From Acidimicrobiia bacterium (GTDB taxonomy: Bacteria > Actinomycetota > Acidimicrobiia > IMCC26256 > JACDBD01), in contig JAPSGP010000037.1 of NCBI GenBank assembly GCA_031177445.1, positions 1 through 14,378 on the forward strand: a stretch of DNA of 14,378 bases. Reading direction: 5' to 3'. Below are positions 6,561-13,539 of this stretch, piece after piece. Numbering within the stretch: the first letter of the stretch is position 1; every line of letters starts with the position of its first letter. The notes under the pieces are model-generated. The model saw only the letters and a list, made by a program, of their open reading frames with translations. It was not told where the DNA came from and ran no database searches. Made by a program: the position numbers and the translations under genes.

Positions 6561-8054
6561 CTACCTCGTGTCGTCGAGCGCGCCGGCGGCGAGCGAGCGT
6601 CCCTCGGGACCGCTCGTGAGCCTTGCTGCGGCCACGGGGGTGTCGGCGTCGATCACGACGACCTGGTCGGGCTCGACCTCGAGGGTCGCGAGGTTGAAGG
6701 TGACCGGCCGAACGCCGTCGACCCGTTCTTCCTCCACGACCGTGCGTCGTCCACCGCCGTAGGTGACGAGCCGGACCCGGGTTGGAGTGCGGCCGGGATT
6801 GAACACCGTGACCTCGCAGTTGCTCTCCGGCTCGAGCCGACCGAGTGCGAACACCCAGCGGGGCGACGCCTCCGGGCTTCCGAGCACGGTTGCGACGCCC
6901 TGGATGATGGACGAGTCGAACCACCCGAGCTGCTCGGCGATCACCGGCGTCGCCCGCAACGATCGCACCAGCACGCTCACCGGGTCGAGCGATTCGAGGC
7001 GTGCACTCAGATCGACGACGGCCGCGCTCTGTCCCGCGACCGTGACGGTCTCCGGGTCGATGACGTTCTCGCTCCCGCGCACGACGATCTCGACGTCGGT
7101 TTCGGTCGGTGCGAAGTTGGCGACGGTCACGGTCTGCTCGGCGCCGCCCCCGACGACGTTCGGGAACATCCATTCCATCGCCGGACGGGCCGCGCCCGGC
7201 GAGAGCGTCAAGCCGCGGCGGGTCGCGTGCTCGGTTGTGAAGGCGTTCGACTGCTCGGCGACGATGTTGCCCGACTCCACGGTGACGTGCGTGGCGACGC
7301 GGGCGTGGCGCCGGGAGAACTCGTGCACCGGCACGACGACCCGGGTCCGTCGCGGAACGACGAGCGCCTGCAGGTCGGCGGGGCTCTCGAGCCCCTCCTC
7401 GCTGAGAAAGGTGACGTCGACGATCGCATCGCCGGCGAACGGGTTGAACAGGGCCAGGTGCTGCTGCGCTCCCCGCTCGGTGGTCCCGGCGGCGAAGTAC
7501 CACTCGGTGCGGGCATCGCGCGTGCACGGACCGATCGCGTAGTCCTCCTCTCCTTCGATGACGTGCTCGACGATCGAGCGCCCACCGAAGACCTCCACCA
7601 TGACCCCGGGGCCGAACAACACCCCCGCGGGATCGACGATCTCCGCGGTCTCCGCGATGTCGGTCACCGGCACACGCACCTGCTCGCCCTCGTCCACCGT
7701 GACCGTGCGCGACCGCGTCTCCTCCTCGCGGCCGGGCATGACCGTCATCGTCGCCCGTGCTTCCGATGCCCCGACATTGGCGATGACGACGGTCCCGTTG
7801 GCGCGCCCGTCGCCCTGCGCGGTCCCTTCGGCGCAGTACCACGTCACCGACACGTCGTCGCTTGTGGGGACCTCAGTTCCCGCGGCGATGGTCGGACGCT
7901 GAGCGGGCGCGCGGTCGTGGCGGCTGCTCTCGAGAACGGCCGCGGCCACCAGGCAACCGACGACCAGGATCACGATCGGGATGCGCCGAACAGCGCGCCG
8001 TTCGCCGCGGACGGAACGGCGGGGGCGGCGCGGTGCCGGGAATCCCTCGGTCAC
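6561..8054 (-). CDS. DUF5719 family protein: single-pass membrane protein with four tandem beta-rich repeats
   Basis: This 497-aa protein has a basic cytoplasmic N-terminus, one membrane helix (about 25-41), and a long extracytoplasmic region that I read as DUF5719, a family common beside actinobacterial glycosyltransferase genes and without known function. The outer part contains four similar units. Each begins with an aromatic motif: WYCAEG (Trp72), WYFAAG (Trp185), WMFPNV (Trp295) and WVFALG (Trp400), spaced 113, 110 and 105 residues apart. Each is followed by alternating hydrophobic strands (for example VTVANFAPT, EVTVFNPGRTPT), as in immunoglobulin-like beta sandwiches. Cysteines at 74, 177 and 413 lie outside the membrane. 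The GTG start at 8054 overlaps the stop of the GT2 gene as GTGA, so it is translationally coupled. The neighbouring membrane thioredoxin-like gene follows after 6 bases. A role as an accessory or scaffold for the upstream transferase is inference. Confidence 0.83.
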   Translation of the reverse strand: MTEGFPAPRRPRRSVRGERRAVRRIPIVILVVGCLVAAAVLESSRHDRAPAQRPTIAAGTEVPTSDDVSVTWYCAEGTAQGDGRANGTVVIANVGASEARATMTVMPGREEETRSRTVTVDEGEQVRVPVTDIAETAEIVDPAGVLFGPGVMVEVFGGRSIVEHVIEGEEDYAIGPCTRDARTEWYFAAGTTERGAQQHLALFNPFAGDAIVDVTFLSEEGLESPADLQALVVPRRTRVVVPVHEFSRRHARVATHVTVESGNIVAEQSNAFTTEHATRRGLTLSPGAARPAMEWMFPNVVGGGAEQTVTVANFAPTETDVEIVVRGSENVIDPETVTVAGQSAAVVDLSARLESLDPVSVLVRSLRATPVIAEQLGWFDSSIIQGVATVLGSPEASPRWVFALGRLEPESNCEVTVFNPGRTPTRVRLVTYGGGRRTVVEEERVDGVRPVTFNLATLEVEPDQVVVIDADTPVAAARLTSGPEGRSLAAGALDDTR

Positions 8055-11000
8055 GACGCCTGCTCCCGGAGCGGGCGCCGTCGAACCCGCCACCAGACGA
8101 CCGCGACGATCGCCCACAGCCCCACTTGGATCGCGATCTCCCCGAAGCGCTGCAGCTGACCGTCGTAGCGAATCGAAACCGAGCTGCGGTCGGGAAGCTC
8201 GTACCCGTTCTCCCAGCCGAACGGCTTCACGTGCTCGAGGGTGCGCCCGCTCGCGGTCGCCTTCCAGTCATCGTCGAACGCCTCGCTCCACAGGACGGTG
8301 CCGGGGCCGGCGCGCGGGCTGCCCGTCGTAGGGCGCGCCAGCGGGGAGACCGGCGCGAGGTTCGCGCCCAGCGCCGCGATCGACGGGTTGTCGGAGTCGA
8401 GCGGGACCTCGTCCACCAACGTCTCCGGTACGACGCCGGCGGCCGGGATCCAGGCGGTGTTCTCGTAGAGCTCCAGACCGGTCGGCGCCTCGAGCCGGGC
8501 CAGATCGGTCTGGATTGTCAGCGCGCCGCGCACCCCACCTTCCGGAAGCACGCGGGGCCCGGTGTCGGGCCCGACGCGGAGCGGGATCGCGAGGTATCGA
8601 ACCCCCATGGGCGCGAGCAGGTGTCCGAGGCGCTGCGTGCGCCCGCTCGACGCGAGCTCGATGGCTTCGCCGACGAGCTCGTCGGCGCTGCGCTCCGGCG
8701 CCCGCCACAGCCCGCGCGCGTCGCCTGGGCCGTTGCGCGTGAGGACGTACCCGGCGCCTTCGTCGAGCACGACGGGGTCGAGCGGCAGGACCGAAGGGTC
8801 GGCCACCCACAGGACCCGGAACTGGCCCGCCGACTGCTCCGTTTCGAGGAACTCGAGCGCGTCGGGCCATCCCTCTTTGGGCGCGGCCCAGCGGCCGTCG
8901 GAGGCGTCGGCCACGAAGCTCAGCGTGGGCAACACGATGCCGACGGCCGCGATCGCCGCTGCCAACTGCGCCAAGCCGAACCGCACCTTCCGCACGTCGT
9001 CGACGAAGGTGGAGACGCCGAGGCCGACTGCGAGCGCGAGCCCCAACGCCGACAGCGTCAGGGCCGCCTCCGGCGCCGGCACCGAGGTATCGGGGGCGAA
9101 GCGCGACGGCAGCCAGACCAGGCCCCAACCGATCAGCACGAGGAACCACGCCCGCGTCGCCCACGCCAGGCGCGCGCCTCGCCCCAGCAGCAGCGGCAAG
9201 GCGGCGGCCGCAACCAGACCCCAGCCCGCCCAGCCCGCCCCCGCGGGCCCGGTCTCGAAGCGAAGGATCTCCGAGACCGACAACACGGGTCGGAACGCCA
9301 GGCCGAGCGCCCCAGGATCGGAGCCGGCGTCGAGGTACCCGACCGACCAGGGAAAGAGGAGGACGAACCCCAGCAGGCCCGCGAGCACGGCGGCCGACAG
9401 CATCCGCAGGCCCAGGATCCAGCCGCCGACGAACGGCGCGGCGAGCAGGACAGCCACCGCCGCCAGCATGGCTGCGAGGGGCGCCAACGGATACCAGGCC
9501 GCCGCCACCGCCGTGAGCACGACCAGTCCGAGGATGCCACGCCAGCCACCGACGTTCGTGTCTCGCCCCTCGCCCTCGGCTCGGGTGGCGATACGGACGA
9601 GCCGGACGACGAGGAACGGGACCAGCGCGAAGAGCACCAGCGGGCCGAGCTGGCCGTCGGCGATGGCGTTGCGGGCGACGGGGTTGATCGCGTACGCGAG
9701 CGCCGCCATGACCGCCGAGGGCGCGCCGGTCGCCGCCCGTGCCAGCCGGAACGCGCCCCACGCGCCGACGGGGACTGCGGCGACGACGACGAGGGTTCGT
9801 GCGAGACCCTCGGACCCGAACAGGACTCCGCTGATCCCGGACATGATCACGAACAACGGGGGCGCGGCGACGGTGGACCCCAGCCCCGTATAGCGCCACC
9901 CGGAGGTATAGGTCGCCAGGAGGTCCCCGATGCCGCGCCAGCGGGCGAAGCTCCCGACGGACGGGACCGTGCCCCCGATGAGGCCACGCGACCCGACGAG
10001 GTAGACGAGCGCCAGCAGCGCGGCACCGATCGCCAGCGGCTGCCGGGCGCCGATGCTCGCGGTGGCGACCGCCGAGCGCCCCGCCTCCGAGAGCGACCGC
10101 ACCCGATCCTCGGTGGCGACTCGATGGGCGACGAACCCGGTCAGCCGCCCCGAGTGCACTTGGAGCTCACGCAGCTCGGCGTCGTCGATGCGCTTGGCGC
10201 GCCGGGCACGACGCCGACGTCGACGGAGATCGCCGAAGTGTCGAAGGTTCCACCACCACGCGCCGAGCGCCAAGGCGCCGGTTCGTCGTCGCCGGAACGT
10301 CACGAGCACGAAGATGGCTTCGAGGAACGAGGTGATGATCCCGACGGGCACGACCCAGAGCAGCGCCGCCGGCGACGAAAGGGTGAGGACGGTCCGGATC
10401 CGGCTGCGGGTCACGTCCATCGCTTCGGGGGCATCGACGGCCGCGCGTTCGGCAGCGGCCTCGCGATGGCGAACCCGTGCATCCGGCGCCACGAGCACGC
10501 GTGCACCGACCAACCGCGCCCGCCAGCACAGGTCGAGATCCTCGGAGCCGGGGAAAGTCGCCGGGTCGAAACCTCCCAGCGCGCGGAACAGATCGACGCG
10601 CACGAGCATCGCCGCGCTCGACACGTAGAAGACGTCGCGGACGGCATCGTGCTGCTCCTGGTCGAGCTCGCCCGGCTCGATCCCGGTGTGCGGGTTGCCG
10701 AAACGGTCGATGCTCCTTCCGACCTCGAGCAGCACCTCGGGATCGTCGGCCTCGACCAGCTTGGGCCCGACGATGCCCGCGTTCGACCGGTAGGCCTCCT
10801 CGAGCAGGAGGCGCGCCGCGCTGGGGTCGAGCTCGACGTCGTCGTGGCAGAGGAGGAGGAACATCGCATCGGGGGCCGCCTGGAGCGCCTGGTTGGCGGC
10901 GACCGCGAAGCCGACGGGCTGCGGCGTGTGGCGGACCACCGCTTCGGGCAGGACCGCCAGCACTCGATCGCTGGGGTTCACCGCCGAGCCGGCGTCGACC

Positions 11001-11176
11001 ACCAGCACCTCGAGGGCCGGGTAATCCTGGTCGGCTAGCGATCGGAGCGCCGGCTCGAGCCAGGGCCCGGGGTTCCGGGTGACCATGACGGCCACGATCG
11101 GCGGCGCGATCTCGGGATCGGTCCTCGCCTCGGCGCCCGCTCCCAGCACGTGCCCCCCGGGCGGTTGGGTCGCCAT
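8051..11176 (-). CDS. Family 2 glycosyltransferase fused to a large polytopic membrane module
   Basis: This 1041-aa protein probably transfers a sugar during cell-envelope polysaccharide or glycolipid synthesis. Residues about 27-240 form a GT2 (GT-A fold) catalytic domain on the cytoplasmic side: VAVMVTRNPG opens the nucleotide-binding fold, CHDDVELD carries the metal-binding Asp pair (112-113), and GSEDLDLCWRARLVG holds the ED motif (212-213) usual for GT2 catalysis. Hydrophobic segments from about 270 onward form a multi-pass module with a NPVARNAIADGQLG loop, similar in layout to GT-C/AftD-type proteins. It ends in an extracytoplasmic beta region with DDDWKATASG, a final helix and a basic tail. 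The ATG at 11176 is supported by a TAGGCT box 10 bases upstream; the longer frame upstream is not conserved-looking. It heads an operon with DUF5719 and the thioredoxin-like gene, and its promoter region is shared with the divergent 126-aa gene. Donor and acceptor cannot be deduced. Confidence 0.87.
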   Translation of the reverse strand: MATQPPGGHVLGAGAEARTDPEIAPPIVAVMVTRNPGPWLEPALRSLADQDYPALEVLVVDAGSAVNPSDRVLAVLPEAVVRHTPQPVGFAVAANQALQAAPDAMFLLLCHDDVELDPSAARLLLEEAYRSNAGIVGPKLVEADDPEVLLEVGRSIDRFGNPHTGIEPGELDQEQHDAVRDVFYVSSAAMLVRVDLFRALGGFDPATFPGSEDLDLCWRARLVGARVLVAPDARVRHREAAAERAAVDAPEAMDVTRSRIRTVLTLSSPAALLWVVPVGIITSFLEAIFVLVTFRRRRTGALALGAWWWNLRHFGDLRRRRRRARRAKRIDDAELRELQVHSGRLTGFVAHRVATEDRVRSLSEAGRSAVATASIGARQPLAIGAALLALVYLVGSRGLIGGTVPSVGSFARWRGIGDLLATYTSGWRYTGLGSTVAAPPLFVIMSGISGVLFGSEGLARTLVVVAAVPVGAWGAFRLARAATGAPSAVMAALAYAINPVARNAIADGQLGPLVLFALVPFLVVRLVRIATRAEGEGRDTNVGGWRGILGLVVLTAVAAAWYPLAPLAAMLAAVAVLLAAPFVGGWILGLRMLSAAVLAGLLGFVLLFPWSVGYLDAGSDPGALGLAFRPVLSVSEILRFETGPAGAGWAGWGLVAAAALPLLLGRGARLAWATRAWFLVLIGWGLVWLPSRFAPDTSVPAPEAALTLSALGLALAVGLGVSTFVDDVRKVRFGLAQLAAAIAAVGIVLPTLSFVADASDGRWAAPKEGWPDALEFLETEQSAGQFRVLWVADPSVLPLDPVVLDEGAGYVLTRNGPGDARGLWRAPERSADELVGEAIELASSGRTQRLGHLLAPMGVRYLAIPLRVGPDTGPRVLPEGGVRGALTIQTDLARLEAPTGLELYENTAWIPAAGVVPETLVDEVPLDSDNPSIAALGANLAPVSPLARPTTGSPRAGPGTVLWSEAFDDDWKATASGRTLEHVKPFGWENGYELPDRSSVSIRYDGQLQRFGEIAIQVGLWAIVAVVWWRVRRRPLREQAS

Positions 11177-11186
11177 GACTTGCCAA

Positions 11187-11192
11187 AGCCTA
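11187..11192 (-). promoter_or_regulatory. Candidate -10 element (TAGGCT) of the GT2-DUF5719-thioredoxin operon
   Basis: On the minus strand TAGGCT ends 10 bases before the ATG at 11176, implying a start of transcription only a few bases before translation. No Shine-Dalgarno is visible in that short space. The same TAGGCT box precedes the PTPS-related membrane gene at a similar distance. No -35 match is clear. Confidence 0.35.
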
Positions 11193-11204
11193 ACAACCGG
11201 GCCC

Positions 11205-11224
11205 CTCGTGACCCTGGTCACGAG
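11205..11224. promoter_or_regulatory. Perfect dyad operator candidate in a divergent promoter (CRP/FNR-like)
   Basis: CTCGTGACCCTGGTCACGAG has perfect 9-base arms around a 2-base centre. Its core GTGA-N6-TCAC is the spacing of Crp/GlxR-type sites, although the flanks are C/G rather than the usual T/A. It lies between the TAGGCT box of the minus-strand operon and the plus-strand promoter at 11228-11256, so a bound dimer could control both. The regulator is not encoded in the window. Confidence 0.5.
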
Positions 11225-11227
11225 TGC

Positions 11228-11256
11228 TTGCAAATGTTTATCCTTTGTCATACTCT
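11228..11256 (+). promoter_or_regulatory. Candidate sigma-70-type promoter for the 126-aa helical protein
   Basis: TTGCAA (11228-11233) and TACTCT (11251-11256) are separated by an optimal 17 bases, in a short AT-richer stretch (positions 11228-11260) that stands out in this GC-rich window. It would start transcription near 11263, leaving a leader of about 95 bases before the ATG at 11359. The dyad at 11205-11224 lies immediately upstream of the -35 box. Confidence 0.55.
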
Positions 11257-11358
11257 GGTACCCACTTCGTGGGCCGCCCGATCCTCGGCCGCCACCGACC
11301 CGAGCGGACCAGACCCTCAGCGGCCGGTCCCTCCCAGCGAGCAAGGAGCACCGAATCG

Positions 11359-11739
11359 ATGGACATCGACGTGCGCAAGACGTTGCAGGACGGCGCCTAC
11401 ATCAGCGTCGGCGTGGGCGTCATCGCCTTCCAGCAGGCTCAGGTACGCCGCCGGGAGGCGCAGGCCAAGGTCGAGGCCCAGGCCCGGAGCGCGAAGTCGT
11501 TCCTCGAGGGCGCGGCCAACGACGGCCGGGGCAAGCTCGAGGATCTCGCCGGCGACCTCCGCCGCCGAGTCGAGGACACCCGCACCGACCTCGTGGCCCG
11601 GGTCGAGCCCCTCTTCGGCGACCTGCGCGAGCGGGTCGAGCCGGTCGTCGAGCAGCTGCAGTCGGTCCCGGTGCAGCTGAAGCAGGCGGTCGAAGCCGGC
11701 GCCACCAGCGCCCGCAAGCTCGTCAACCGCGCCGCCTGA
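11359..11739 (+). CDS. Small helical protein with 11-residue amphipathic repeats, function unknown
   Basis: I do not recognise a named family for this 126-aa protein. It starts at ATG 11359, 10 bases after an AAGGAG ribosome-binding site. The N-terminus has a short apolar stretch (GAYISVGVGVIAFQQAQ, about 12-28) that may touch or enter the membrane. The rest is predicted almost wholly helical and highly charged. Residues 59-113 show an 11-residue repeat: KLEDLAGDLRR, RVEDTRTDLVA, RVEPLFGDLRE, RVEPVVEQLQS, then a degenerate VPVQLKQAVEA. Such 11-mers form long amphipathic helices that lie on lipid surfaces (apolipoprotein-like) or pack as coiled coils. There are no cysteines. It has its own promoter and a strong hairpin terminator, is divergent from the GT2 operon, and precedes cofD. 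In mycobacteria whiB2 lies beside fbiA, but this is not a WhiB protein. Confidence 0.8.
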   Translation: MDIDVRKTLQDGAYISVGVGVIAFQQAQVRRREAQAKVEAQARSAKSFLEGAANDGRGKLEDLAGDLRRRVEDTRTDLVARVEPLFGDLRERVEPVVEQLQSVPVQLKQAVEAGATSARKLVNRAA

Positions 11740-11771
11740 CGCCCCTCCCCTACAACCGCAAGTCCCCCCCA

Positions 11772-11803
11772 GCGACACGGCCCCCGCAAGGGGGTCGTGT
11801 CGC
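11772..11803 (+). terminator. Strong hairpin with GCAA tetraloop after the 126-aa gene
   Basis: A 14-base-pair stem (11772-11785 with 11790-11803) contains a single G-U pair and closes on a GCAA (GNRA) loop. It starts 32 bases after the stop of the 126-aa gene and 70 bases before cofD. No T-tract follows, which is common in GC-rich actinobacteria. It separates the small gene from the F420 operon. Confidence 0.75.
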
Positions 11804-11860
11804 GTCCGGCGTGCATGCCTGCCTCTGGCCGGGTACGGAGGCGCGGCGTTCACGCCCCGG

Positions 11861-11866
11861 TACGCT
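11861..11866 (+). promoter_or_regulatory. Candidate -10 element (TACGCT) giving a leaderless cofD mRNA
   Basis: TACGCT fits TANNNT and ends exactly 7 bases before the GTG at 11874, the spacing expected when transcription begins at the start codon itself. There is no Shine-Dalgarno before this GTG, which agrees with a leaderless start. No convincing -35 hexamer is visible. Confidence 0.5.
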
Positions 11867-11873
11867 CCGTTGC

Positions 11874-12812
11874 GTGCTGGTTGCATTGGCGGGCGGCGTC
11901 GGGGCGGCACGGTTCTTGCGCGGGCTCGTCCAGGTGGTGGCACCGGAGGACGTCACGGTCATCGGCAACACCGGTGACGACGACTGGTTCCACGGCCTGC
12001 TCGTCTGCCCCGATCTCGACACGGTCACCTACACGCTGGCCGGTGCCGAGAACCCGGAAATGGGATGGGGGCTCGCAGGGGAGACGTTTCATGCCGTCGA
12101 CGCGCTGGAACGGTACGGCGCCGAGACATGGTTCCGGTTGGGCGACCGGGATCTGGCGACGCACCTGTACCGGACGGAGCGAGTCCGCGCCGGGGTGTCG
12201 TTGTCGCAGGTCACGCGGGAGATCACCGAAGCCTGGAAGGTGCGTCCTCGTCTGTTGCCGATGAGCGACTCGCCGGTGTCGACGCGGATCGACGCCCGCG
12301 AGGATGACGGCCGCGTCCGTGAGGTCCGCATGCAGGAGTGGTTCGTCCGCGACCGGTCCGAGCCGCCGGTGGTCGCGGTGCGCTTCGAGGGCGCCGAGAC
12401 GGCGGCGCCCTCACCAGGAGTGCTCGATTCGCTCGAGCACGCCGACACGATCCTGATCTGTCCGAGCAATCCGGTGATCTCGATCGGCCCGATCCTCGCG
12501 GTGCCGGGCGTTCGTGCGGTGCTCGAGCGGCGCCGCGACCGGGTCGTGGGGGTGAGTCCCATCGTGGCCGGGGCGCCCATCAAGGGTCCCGCCGACCGGC
12601 TCATGGGGCCGCTCGGCATCGAGGTGTCATGCGTCGGGGTTGCCCGCGAGTACCGGGAGTTCTGCTCGACGCTGGTCATCGACGCCGGCGACGCGGCGCG
12701 CGCGTCCGAGGTCGATGGTCTCGGGGTCCGTGCGGTGGTGGCCGACACGGTGATGCGCGACGCGCGGGTGGCGGCGGCCCTCGCCCGGCACGCATTGGCC
12801 GCCGTGGCCTAG
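11874..12812 (+). CDS. cofD: 2-phospho-L-lactate transferase CofD/FbiA (coenzyme F420 biosynthesis)
   Basis: CofD joins Fo (the deazaflavin chromophore) to the phospho-lactyl or phospho-enolpyruvyl group of a GPP-activated donor, giving F420-0 or dehydro-F420-0; it acts in the cytoplasm. The 312-aa product has the normal length and the family motifs. These are GGVGAARFLRGL (7-18) for nucleotide binding, NTGDDDWFHGL (32-42) with the metal-binding Asp cluster, CPSNPVISIGPIL (196-208), and SPIVAGAPIKGPADRLM (228-244). The start is GTG 11874, directly before LVALAGGVGAARF, because that is where the family begins and because a TACGCT box lies 7 bases upstream. The open frame continues far upstream but through the terminator hairpin, so it is not coding there. 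It is the first gene of cofD-cofE-nitroreductase. Actinobacterial homologues (FbiA) use the enolpyruvyl donor; this is assumed here because a reductase is encoded downstream. Confidence 0.95.
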   Translation: MLVALAGGVGAARFLRGLVQVVAPEDVTVIGNTGDDDWFHGLLVCPDLDTVTYTLAGAENPEMGWGLAGETFHAVDALERYGAETWFRLGDRDLATHLYRTERVRAGVSLSQVTREITEAWKVRPRLLPMSDSPVSTRIDAREDDGRVREVRMQEWFVRDRSEPPVVAVRFEGAETAAPSPGVLDSLEHADTILICPSNPVISIGPILAVPGVRAVLERRRDRVVGVSPIVAGAPIKGPADRLMGPLGIEVSCVGVAREYREFCSTLVIDAGDAARASEVDGLGVRAVVADTVMRDARVAAALARHALAAVA

Positions 12813-12825
12813 TCACGTCGCACTC

Positions 12826-13539
12826 GTGGCCCGCGCGCTCACGATCATCCCGATCGACGGCGTCGCCGAGATCGGCACCGGCGACGTGCTCGCCGAACTG
12901 ATCGTCGCCGCGGGCCGCGACCAGGGCACCCCCTGTGTAGACGGCGACTGCCTCGTCGTGACCCAGAAGATCGTGTCGAAGGCCGAGGGCCGGTTGGTCG
13001 AGCTCGATCCCGACGACACCGATGCCCGTCGTCGACTGGTCGAGTCGGAGTCGACCCGAGTGCTGCGCCGGCGGGGCGAGCTCCTGATCAGCGAGACCCG
13101 TCACGGATTCGTGTGCGCGAACGCGGGCGTCGACCTCTCCAACGTCACCGCCGGATTCGCCGCGCTCCTCCCCGTCGATCCCGACCGATCCGCCCGCAGG
13201 ATCCGCGACGGCATCCGAGCCCACGGCGGCGTCGAGGTCGCCGTGATCGTCTCGGACACGTTCGGACGAGCATGGCGCATCGGCCTCGCCGACGTCGCGA
13301 TCGGGGTCGCAGGAATCGCCGGTGTCGTCGACCTGCGCGGCGAGGTCGATGCCCTGGGGCGCGAGCTGCAGGTGAGCGAGATCGCGGTCGCCGACGAGAT
13401 CGCGAGCGCGGCCGAGCTCGTCATGGGCAAGGCCGACGGCATCCCCGTCGCGATCGTGCGCGGCCTCGATCCGGCCTGGTTCCGCGACGGCACCACCCGC
13501 GAGCTCGTGCGCCACCCGTCCGAGGACCTGTTCCGGTGA
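12826..13539 (+). CDS. cofE: Coenzyme F420:L-glutamate ligase CofE (unfused FbiB N-terminal half)
   Basis: CofE adds gamma-linked L-glutamates to F420-0 using GTP and divalent metals, making the polyglutamate tail that retains F420 in enzymes. The 237-aa product matches stand-alone CofE in length. Visible motifs are VVTQKIVSKAEGR (44-56), ETRHGFVCANAGVDLSNV (90-107), SDTFGRAWRIG (143-153, close to the common DSFGRPWR) and DEIASAAELVMGKADGIPVA (190-209). The start is GTG 12826, 13 bases after the cofD stop; no Shine-Dalgarno is visible, so it may depend on coupling to cofD. Mycobacterial FbiB carries this domain fused to a C-terminal nitroreductase-fold domain. Here the ligase ends with its own TGA, overlapping the next gene's GTG. 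The residues look complete, so activity is expected. Confidence 0.95.
   Translation: MARALTIIPIDGVAEIGTGDVLAELIVAAGRDQGTPCVDGDCLVVTQKIVSKAEGRLVELDPDDTDARRRLVESESTRVLRRRGELLISETRHGFVCANAGVDLSNVTAGFAALLPVDPDRSARRIRDGIRAHGGVEVAVIVSDTFGRAWRIGLADVAIGVAGIAGVVDLRGEVDALGRELQVSEIAVADEIASAAELVMGKADGIPVAIVRGLDPAWFRDGTTRELVRHPSEDLFR

Noticed and set aside
7862..11038. 1058-codon plus-strand frame opposite the GT2 and DUF5719 genes
   Set aside because: Arg/Pro/Gln-rich shadow of two genes whose motifs, overlaps and starts are convincing on the minus strand.
11079..11873. Upstream extension of the cofD frame by 265 codons
   Set aside because: It runs through the GT2 start, the divergent promoter, the 126-aa gene in another frame and a terminator hairpin; CofD homology begins at GTG 11874.
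12387..12412. Perfect 9-base inverted repeat (GAGGGCGCC … GGCGCCCTC)
   Set aside because: It lies within cofD, where it encodes part of a variable Ala/Glu/Pro loop, and is likely a product of GC-rich codon use. No regulatory role is suggested by its place.
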